Shown here in pieces: positions 56,032 to 64,000 of a DNA stretch of 64,000 bases (its first letter is position 1; every line of letters begins with the position of its first letter). The notes under the pieces were generated by a model. That model worked only from the letters and a program-made list of their open reading frames with translations. It did no database searches and had not been told where the DNA came from. The DNA comes from Saussurea involucrata (taxonomy: Eukaryota; Streptophyta; Magnoliopsida; Asterales; Asteraceae): positions 178,408,784 to 178,472,783 of the forward strand of contig CM066320.1 of NCBI GenBank assembly GCA_033807775.1. Direction: 5' to 3'. The position numbers were made by a program, and so were the translations under genes.

Positions 56032-57074
56032 GATGAATTTTTACAAAATGATCGTATTTTTAGCTTTTATTACAAAATAACAGTGAAAATCGCCAATAGA
56101 AGATCGTCAATGACGATTTTAGCTTTTCAGTACAAAGGGGATTAGGGGACCCACATGCATAAAAATGACGAGACAAAATTTGGATAAAAAATGTCAATAT
56201 TGTATAAAATTGCAAAAAATTGTCGAGTTTTTGAATAATGACTCGACGTATCATCGCCATTTTGGACCAATAACATGACTGACATGTGTAAAGTTAAGAC
56301 TCCACCTATCTGGTTGATTGATTCCAACAACATAGTATGGTGAATCCACTACCATCAGAGAAGAAAATACTTGGTTCATGGATTACGACACCTGATAGAT
56401 CTCCACCATCACCACCACCGTCGACAACAAAGAGTGTCAACGTTTGCAGTAAAATTCGATAAATGACGTTTCGAAACATCGACACGTCGTCGTCGTCACC
56501 TAGCTCAAACATCTCAGCACTCAAAGAAATTTTATAAAATAACCTAAAACCACTACGTAAACTTAACTTTTTCACAACCCGCTTAAACAAAGGAGAACGT
56601 GTTATTGATGAAGACAAAGGTAATAAACGTTTGGGCGCTTCTAACGACATATACTCTATAACCCTAGTGATCGTCTGGAGTAAACCACCATTTTGAATAT
56701 ATATGAGAACGTTATCACTTTGACGTAATTTTATATTTGTGTTAAGGGGTTGTGATGGTATAAGGTGTTTCTGGTTTGTGGGTTTGTAAAAAGAAGCTCA
56801 CAATTTATATAAAATTTAGTAAAAATCATCATTTTTCACTATTTTGCCGATTTACACATGACACTATTTGAATGGATGGTGATTTTAATTTTTTTAAATC
56901 GCCAATTTTTAGTGATTTTATAAGGTATTTGCAATTTTTTTTCTCATATTTTGTTTCCTCTTTTTGATACATGTGTATTCTATTTGTACTGAAAAGCTAT
57001 AATCACCATTGACGATTTTCACTGTCATTTTGTGATAAAAAGCTAAAAGTACGATCATTTTGTAAAGATTCATC
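56032..57074. mobile_element. Mutator-like element with TIRs of about 100 bp
   Basis: Left arm 56032-56136 and right arm 56983-57074 are inverted repeats sharing GATGAAT-TTTACAAAATGATCG, TTTTAGCTTTT, ACAGTGAAAATCG and AGCTTTTCAGTACAAA. Long TIRs fit the Mutator superfamily; no clear 9-bp TSD. The interior (56140-56980) has no transposase. Confidence 0.65.
56306..56650 (-). pseudogene. 114-codon frame inside the Mutator-like element
   Basis: Starts MSLEAPKRLLPLSSSITRSP and has an acidic ELGDDDDVSMF and a Gly/Asp-rich segment. It is the only frame of note in the element and could be a captured host fragment. No family recognised. Confidence 0.25.
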
Positions 57075-57382
57075 CATAAGTAGTTCATTTTGGATGATTT
57101 CCCTTTAAGTATATTATATATTAAATTAAACATTACACCCTTTATAATAATACTCTGTTTGTTAACAACTTAATACAAACTCATTTGGTAAGCTATATAT
57201 GATTGTTTCATAGTGGCTTGATGATGTAAAAAGTGGCTTACTCGGTAAACTTTTAGGGAAAACTTTATGTAGATTGTAAGGTTTTTTTTTTCAAATTTGC
57301 CTCTGCAATTAAAAAACACGTTTCTTCCGTCTATGAAAAATCATCCTAAACAAAAACCTTCTCAATATATACAGACAGATTA
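57075..57382. other. Intergenic stretch without a supported gene
   Basis: AT-rich with T runs; I see no gene or repeat. Confidence 0.5.
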
Positions 57383-58233
57383 TGCAACAACCCGAAAATC
57401 CAAAACATACATTTTATTTAAAATATCCCAAAACAAGGGTCCCAGTACATACATGACATTCCAAAACATGGATTACAACACTTGCAGCGGAAACAAACTT
57501 CCATAGCTGAGATCTAGCTATGCTAAAGCAATACTAAATTATGAACTAGAGTGCTCTACACAGATTGCCTCCAGCTCTATTCTTCATGCCTTCTCCTTTC
57601 CTCTAGACGAAGCACCACTAATGCGCTTCCCTGAAAATGGTTTTAGTTTTGAAAAACGAGGGTTAGACCATGAGGTTTAGTGAATTCCTTCTGAATAACA
57701 GTTTATACAAAAACATGCATAAAATCATTTCTTTATCCGCCCTAAGGCCCACAAGTAATTCCATAACAAACAGGGGTATTTGCACAGTGTTCATAGACTA
57801 CATCCAAATCCGTCAACAACCACGATCGGGGCCCAAGCAGACTCCCCTCTCGCCTCATATCGGGGTCCAAGCAGACTCCCCATTTCCCGAATAGGCAGGA
57901 AAAAAAATCCATACCTACCGGTTCATAATAAACTCCCAAGGGATCATCGGATCGGATCCCGAGGTACACTAATCCCACTGTGCAACCCGACTCCACATAA
58001 GCATACAAAGCAAGGCTAAGAAAAAACATATAGTGATGCATGTATCTTTGTAAAAACAGTTTTTATCATATGTGCATAACGTTCTCAAACATATAATTCA
58101 TGCTCCGAATTTATAACAAGTTTATAAATAAGCATGCGTGCATTCCATGGCATGATCAGTAATAATCAAAAGCGTTTAACATTTCGTTTCATCAAAAGGA
58201 GTATAAGGGAACTCACCTGAAATGCAGTAAGTT
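57383..58233 (-). repeat. Part of an older Tekay-like LTR
   Basis: Begins TGCAACAACCC on the + strand and parallels the 3' half of the younger LTR: CCCTGAAAATGG and GAGGGTTAGACCA versus 58454-58500, and ACTCACCTGAAATGC versus ACTCACCTGATATGC. It stops at 58233, exactly where the younger element starts, so the remainder should lie beyond the right edge. Contains a GGGG/CCCC hairpin repeat (57826-57892). Confidence 0.7.
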
Positions 58234-58453
58234 TGTAACAACCCATTCCAAAACAAGACATATAATATTAAATCGCCAAAACTTGGCCCAAGGTTCACAC
58301 CATCAAAATTCAAAACTTGGGTTTTGCGGAAAAACCCTAATACAACTGAGAGTTTCTAATAACAAAAATGTAAAGGAAGTCCACTAATGCCACGCCATGC
58401 CCGCTCTCACGCCTTCTCTTTACCACTAGAGGAACTGCCCTTAACCTGCTTAC

Positions 58454-58826
58454 CTGAAAAGGGTTTCAGTTTTGAAAAATGCGAGGGTTAGACCACAAGG
58501 TCTAGTGAGATCCCTCAGTTACAAACACACCACATTTATCATTTAAAACTTTGCGAAACATAAATTAATATGAAGTTTGGCAAATAACATATGGGACACA
58601 CCCCCCATAACACATCACACTATGACATATGGGACACACCCCCCATAAGCGTCATACCATCATATATGGGTCACACCCCCCATAAGTACCGCATCAAATC
58701 GTATGGGACACCCCCCCCCATATAGCTCACCTCATGCATAAGTAACATATATGCACATACATTAAGTAAACACACTCGTACAAGTAAATAAACAAGTACC
58801 ATCAAGCTTTGGTTAGAAAAACTCAC
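58454..58826 (-). other. Candidate intron inside the Tekay-like LTR
   Basis: On the - strand: donor CAG|GTGAGT starting at 58826, acceptor CCCTTTTCAG|G ending at 58454, enclosing the TATGGG/CCCATA array. The older LTR has a matching pair at 58216 and 57631. Confidence 0.42.
58586..58732. repeat. Array of four TATGGG/CCCATA hairpins
   Basis: Units such as TATGGGACACACCCCCCATA (58590-58609) recur at about 37-38 bp, with small differences in the loop and flanks. Confidence 0.88.
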
Positions 58827-58917
58827 CTGATATGCTTACGTCCTCCTACTCTGACCCGCACTTCCAAACGATCTACCTGGGCGAAAGGACGAAAACGCAT
58901 AAGCCGACTGCATCACT

Positions 58918-59095
58918 TATCCGGACAAAACCTCTTTTCCGGACAACACCCCTTTTCCGGACAATACCCTTTTCCGGACAACACCCTTTTTCCGGACAAC
59001 ACAATACCCGGACAACACTATACCCGGACAACACTATACCCGGACAACTCTCCATATCCGGACAACTCCTATCCGGACAACATCATCCGACTGAC
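58918..59095. repeat. Tandem CCGGACAAC repeat
   Basis: More than ten copies of a 12-20-bp unit built on (T/A)CCCGGACAACA or TTCCGGACAACACC. It lies upstream of the donor-like site. Confidence 0.92.
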
Positions 59096-59721
59096 GAACA
59101 CTTACCCGGAAACACTCATCTGAACAACGTGTCCGGACGTCCAGGGAGGTTTCCGGACGTCGACCTGCTCCCTTTTTGGAGCTGAAATTTACTAAATAGA
59201 TCGAAATACTCGAAAAGGAGATTAGCAGCAATACCAAAGTCATTAACCTCAAAAGTTCCTGAAATCTTAGCAACTCAATCACACTACAGGGCCCAAACTC
59301 TCTCATTTAGTCTCATAACCCACTTCCAACACCAAAACCCTAAAATAACTATTCTGATAATCAAACCACAGATTCGAGATTAAAATGAGAGTTTACCTGG
59401 TGATTTCTTGCTGCAATTCGAATCCCAAACACACCCTGGCTTTCGATTTCCAAGCACCAAGCTCCTTCTTCTCCAAAAGCCACAAGAGCTCCAAAAACTT
59501 CTTCCTTCTCTTTCTCCCAAAACACAGCCGACACACACACTAAATTCAGCCAAAATGGAATGTTTCTAGGGTTTTGTGCCCATTATATACCTTGTCCCAT
59601 TTTACAAAATACTACCCTCAACTTCCATTTTATTAAATTTCCACCACAAGACTTTAAACTCTTCCACTTTGGACACGGTTACTACAACACTCCCCCCTCA
59701 AAAGAATTCCGTCCCCGGAAT

Positions 59722-60093
59722 TCAATCCTCGAAAAGATGAGGGTACCTGGTCATCATATCTGATTCCACTTCCCACGTCGCCTCCCGTCCCTTATGATAT
59801 CTCCACTGGACTTTAACCAGTCTGACCTCCCTATTCCTTGTTTTCCGAACTTTACTGTCCACAATCTCTATTGGTTCTTCTTTGTACCTCAATTTTTCGT
59901 CTATACAGACCTCTTCCAACGGAATAGCCACATCAGTCTCGGCCAAACATTTCTTCAGGTTGGACACATGAAACGTCGAGTGAATTCTGCTCAACGCTTC
60001 CGGTAATTCCAACATGTACGCCACCTCTCCCACACGCTTGGTGATGGCGAAAGGCCCAACGTATCTAGGCTTTAGCTTCCCCCGTTTTCCAAA
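59722..60093 (-). pseudogene. C-terminal chromodomain segment of the Tekay-like polyprotein
   Basis: Same frame as the main ORF, separated only by the TGA at 60094-60096 in the place of a codon in the conserved WKGV-x-RFGKRGKL region. Includes FGKRGKLKPRYVGPF, LPEALSRIHSTFHVSNLKKC, and a chromodomain-like end EPIEIVDSKVRKTRNREVRL and VKVQWRYHKGREATWEVESD. Chromodomains of this lineage direct integration to chromatin, so the nonsense codon would remove targeting. Confidence 0.88.
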
Positions 60094-63000
60094 TCAGACA
60101 ACTCCCTTCCACGGTGATACCTTGAGCATCACCTTATCCCCTACCGCGAACACGATAGGTTTCCTTCTTTTATTCGCGTACGCTCTTTGACGATCCTGAT
60201 CCACCTTCAATCTTTCCCTGATCACACTGATCTTATCGGCAGTTAGTTGCATGATTTCCGGTCCTGCTAACTGCTTCTCTCCCACCTCATTCCAACACAA
60301 CGGCGTCCTACACTTACGCCCATACAACGCTTCAAACGGAGCCGCTTGAAGATTGGCGTGATAGCTGTTGTTATACGAGAACTCGATCAATGGTAGGTGG
60401 GATTCCCACGAACCCTTGAAATCTATCACACATGCACGCAACATGTCCTCCAAAGTCTGGATCGTCCTCTCGCTTTGCCCATCCATCTGAGGGTGATATG
60501 CGGTGCTCAAACAAAGCCGCATGCCTAACTCCCTTTGCAGACTCCTCCAAAACGACGACGTGAAGCGACTATCACGATCGGAGATAATGGACGACGGCAC
60601 TCCATGTCTCGTCACTATCTCATTGACATACAATCTGGCCAACCTCTCCAACGAGTCTCTCTCCCGAATAGGTAGAAAGTGAGCCAACTTGGTGAGACGG
60701 TCAACTATCACCCATATTGCATCATGACCCTTCGGGGTCCTTGGTAGCTTTGTTACGAAGTCCATGGTAATACAGTCCCACTTCCACACGGGTATCTCTA
60801 AGGGCTGCATTTCTCCATACGGTCTTTGGTGCTCAGCCTTGACCTTCAAACAGGTTACACAACGCTCCACAAAGTACGCGACATCCTTCTTCAGCCCCGG
60901 CCACCAATACAGTTGCCTCAGGTCTCGATACATCTTATTAGTACCCGAGTGAACAGAATATCGCGATTTATGCGCTTCTTCTAAGATTCGTTCACGCAGA
61001 CCTCCCAACTTAGGAACCCATACTCGGTTTTCAAAACACTTCACCCCACTCGCATCACACCCTAAGGATGTCACATAGCCGACAATCCTCTCACTTTTCC
61101 ACTTCTCCTCTACTAGAGCTTCCTTTTGAAACTTCATGATCTCGTCCAGCAGGTTAGGAACCACATCTACTCGAAAGGCCACCACTTTCGTTGTTTCTCT
61201 CCTTTCTTTCCGACTCAAGGCGTCGGCCACGACGTTCGCTTTACCCGGATGGTAAAGGATCTCGCAATCGTAATCACTCAAAAGCTCCACCCAACGCCGC
61301 TGTCTCATATTCAGCTCTTTCTGATCAAACAAATGCTGGAGACTCTTATGGTCAGAATAAATCTGACACTTAACCCCGTATAGGTAGTGTCTCCAAATCT
61401 TTAGCGCGAAAACCACCGCCGCTAACTCCATATCATGCGTAGGATAATTTTTCTCGTGCTCTTTCAACTGACGGGACGCATAGGCAATCACCTTTCCGTC
61501 TTGCATCAGAACGCACCCTAGCCCCAACTTAGACGCATCACTGTAGATTACAAATCCTTCGGTTCCATTAGGCAAGGATAGAACCGGAGCACTACTCAAC
61601 TTGTCTTTCAGTTTGCTGAACGCTTCCTCCTGGGCCTTAGTCCACACAAACTTAGAATTCTTTTTGGTTAAAGCAGTCAACGGCGTAGCTATCTGAGAAA
61701 AGTCCTGAATGAACTTCCGGTAGTAGCCTGCTAACCCAAGAAAACTTCTCACCTCCGATGGCGATCTCGGGGTCTCCCACCCCTTAATGGCCTCCACTTT
61801 AGCCGGGTCTACCATGACACCATCTTCCGACACCACGTGTCCTAAAAATTGAACTTCTTTGAGCCAAAACTCGCACTTAGAGAATTTTGCAAACAACTTT
61901 TCTCGCCGCAACAGATCTAGCACTAAGCGAAGATGCTCTTCATGCTCACTTCCAGATTTGGAATAAATGAGGATGTCGTCGATGAACACAATCACACATT
62001 TGTCTAACAGCGCACTACACACCCGATTCATCAGATCCATGAATACCGCCGGAGCATTAGTCAACCCAAAGGGCATGACTAAGAACTCGTAATGCCCGTA
62101 CCTCGTACGAAAAGCCGTCTTCGGCACATCCTCTTCCCTTACTTTCAACTGATGATAGCCAGATCTCAGGTCTATCTTCGAGAAGAATTTCACCCCTTGC
62201 AACTGGTCAAACAAATCGTCGATCCTCGGAAGCGGATACTTATTCTTGATCGTTACCTTGTTGAGCTCGCGATAATCAATGCACATTCGCATTGATCCGT
62301 CTTTCTTCTTGACAAACAGTACCAGCGCTCCCCAGGGTGACGAACTAGGGCGTATGAACCCCTTATCCAACAACTCTTGCAACTGAGTCATCATCTCCTT
62401 CATCTCTGTCGGTGCTAACCGATACGGCGCACGTGCTATCGGTGCCGCGCCGGGCATCAAATCAATTCTAAACTCGACCTGTCGATCCGGGGGTAAACCC
62501 GTCAGGTCATCCGGAAATACCTCCGGAAACTCACTCACCACCGGGACGTCTTCTAAACTTTTCTTCTCCTTCTTAGCGTCTAACACATATGCTAGAAAAC
62601 CCTGACACCCCTTTTCTAAACAATGCCTCGCCTTCATCACCGTGATGAGGCAGGACTTACGTTCACGCCTATCCCCATAGATTACTACCTTGGACTTATC
62701 CGGCAATGCGATACGTATCATCTTCTTATTGCACAAAATGCTAGCATCATTACTAGCCAACCAATCCATCCCCACCACAACATCAAACTCTCCCATACCC
62801 ATCGGGTATAGGCGCAAGGGAAAAGTATGACCCTCTACTTTCATACTACACCCCTCATACACCTCCTTCACCAAGACGCAACTATCGTCTGCAATTTCAA
62901 CCTCAATACCACACTCTAACCTTTTAGGCATCACAGACATACACTGAGCAAAGATCGGTGACACAAACGAACGGTTTGCACGAGAATCAAACAACACTTT

Positions 63001-64000
63001 AGCAAGCTTCAAATTAACAAGAAATATACCTGATACCACGTCAGGCTCATCGACCGCCTCTTCCGCAGACATGTGGAAAGCTCTAGCCCTCACTCGGCCT
63101 GGTTCCACTTTCTTTTCTCCACCTCTTCCTCCTTGACCCCCTCCAGACCCCCCAGAAAATCCCTTCCTCAACTGCGGGCAATCAGGTTTGATATGATCTG
63201 GAGAGCCACACTGATAGCACGTTCTCGGGCTAGAACATTCCCGCGCCATGTGCCCCAGTTTTCCACACTTATAACAACCATCCGGTTCAAAGCAGTCTCC
63301 ACGGTGCACTTTATTACACTTCCCACACGGTCTATCACTGAACCTCAGTCCCCCCCCCCCCCGCAGCTCGGGTCTAGAGGTCTTAGATCTCTTCACATCC
63401 CGCACGGGTCCATCCCACTTCCTCTTATCCACACTCCTTTCTGACATCTGTCGGTTCTTTTCCTTCTCGGTTAACTCTGCCACATCGACCGCCGCTTGAA
63501 ACGTCGCGGGGCCACGGTTCTGCACTAGCTCTCTTATACTGCTCTTCAGACCCCACACGTACCTTTCAACTCGTCTTTCCTCAGTAGGCACATATACCTC
63601 AGCGAAACGTGCCTTTTCAATGAACTTAGAAGTGTATTCTTGCACAGACATCGACCCCTGCTCAAGTCCCATAAACTCCTCTTCCAATCTCTTTCTTGCC
63701 GCCAATGGGCAAAACTGGGCTAGGAACCTCCCAGTGAAAGTTTCCCACGATGTCTTCTTTGCCACTTCCGAACCTTTACCTCCTGTTTCCACATCCCACC
63801 AAAAGATAGCATTTGCCTTCAGCATTGACATGGCAAACAGCGCCTTATCTCCTTCAGCACACTTACTTGTGTCAAACGCCAGCTCCATCTCCCGAACCCA
63901 CCTCATTGCCAAAACTGGGTCACGTTCCCCACTAAAAGATGGAGGCTTGCAAGACATAAAGGTTTTGAAGGTACAACCCTTTTACCGACTTTGACTCTCC
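60094..64000 (-). CDS. Tekay-like gag-pol polyprotein, open at the window edge (1287 codons from an internal Met)
   Basis: The frame continues past the ATG at 63957 to the window edge, so the true start is outside. Residues counted from that Met: Retrotrans_gag about 30-150; three Cys/His knuckles (C211-C222, C228-C241, C247-C260); protease near 300-400 with DSRA at 324-327 where DSGA is usual; RT about 530-700 with polymerase motif FIDD at 658-661; RNase H about 800-920 (YSDASKLGLG, HDMELAAVVF, YSDHKSLQHLF); integrase about 990-1200 with HHCC (H996, H1003, C1033, C1036) and D1066, D1127, E1163. Ends at TGA 60094-60096, before the chromodomain part. All enzyme signatures except the protease Gly are present, so it is a young, slightly damaged copy. 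Confidence 0.93.

Larger units (their letters stand above)
58234..59689 (-). repeat. 3' LTR of the Tekay-like element (1456 bp)
   Basis: On the + strand it begins TGTAACAACCC and ends TACTACAACA, followed by CTCCCCCCTCAAAA (the polypurine tract read in reverse). Contains two tandem arrays and a donor/acceptor-like pair. The frames at 58809-59185 are repeat by-products. Confidence 0.82.
58234..64000 (-). mobile_element. Tekay-like Ty3/Gypsy chromovirus, 5' part beyond the window
   Basis: 3' LTR (58234-59689), polypurine tract (about 59690-59703), and a gag-pol frame ending in a chromodomain. Primer site and 5' LTR are to the right of the window. Inserted in an older LTR of the same lineage. 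Confidence 0.88.

Noticed and set aside
63073..63444. 123-codon + strand frame
   Set aside because: Antisense of the gag zinc-knuckle region of the Tekay-like element.
1..64000. tRNA, rRNA or microRNA genes
   Set aside because: No cloverleaf, rRNA core or convincing miRNA precursor was recognised; the hairpins seen belong to MITEs or repeats. A dedicated scan (tRNAscan-SE, Infernal) was not possible here.

Overview
The window looks like repeat-dominated nuclear DNA of a flowering plant. It has GT-AG introns in a recognisable plant gene, plant lineages of Ty3/Gypsy and Ty1/Copia retrotransposons (Athila-like, Tekay-like chromovirus, Ale-like Copia), tRNA-Met and tRNA-Asp primer sites, and plant hAT, PIF/Harbinger-like and Mutator-like small DNA transposons. 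A eudicot, perhaps Asteraceae, is my guess; the family is not shown by anything decisive.

Layout. 1-6791: a coding-free LTR retrotransposon (element A) on the + strand, its 5' LTR cut by the window edge. 6842-7165: remnant of a Myb/SANT-like exon truncated by element A. 8854-11820: the only clear host gene, four exons, 114 aa, homologous to the N-terminal domain of UBTD1/2 (DC-UbP) proteins; its second intron is packed with foldback MITEs and AT microsatellites. 13549-53587: one Ale-like Copia element (- strand) carrying a four-layer nest. Inside the Copia lie (i) an Athila element, 14998-43366 (-), TSD GCGGG; (ii) a gag-only Copia element, 45110-50263 (+), TSD AGAAC; (iii) a PIF-like MITE, 51704-53569, itself carrying a hAT-like element, 52360-53461. 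Inside the Athila lie a gag-protease Athila derivative with one LTR (19628-25589), a second coding-free LTR element of the element A family (element B, 27594-36248, -) and a hAT-like element (39637-40588). 53588-57382: low-gene DNA with two long-TIR elements. 57383-64000: part of an old Tekay-like LTR, into which a younger Tekay-like element (-) is inserted; its gag-pol runs off the right edge.

How the parts work together. Elements A and B have no ORF but keep LTRs, primer site and polypurine tract. Their LTR pairs are nearly identical, so they must have been moved recently by proteins from elsewhere; a Tekay-like chromovirus such as the one at the right end is a plausible donor because its primer-site class and polypurine tract/LTR junction look alike. 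The gag-only Copia and the gag-protease Athila derivative are two further kinds of non-autonomous element. The autonomous-type Athila and Copia are dead (many stops and frameshifts), except that the 734-codon third ORF of the Athila is open throughout.

Most unusual signals. A splice-donor/acceptor-like pair encloses a tandem array of short hairpins at the same place in the LTRs of element A, element B, the Tekay element and the older Tekay LTR, with stem-preserving changes inside the arrays. A short palindromic motif is scattered through LTR, UTR and coding parts of the Athila. Three covarying palindromes and a 28-bp perfect palindrome occur in the gag-protease element. A palindrome array sits just upstream of the TATA box of the gag-only Copia.
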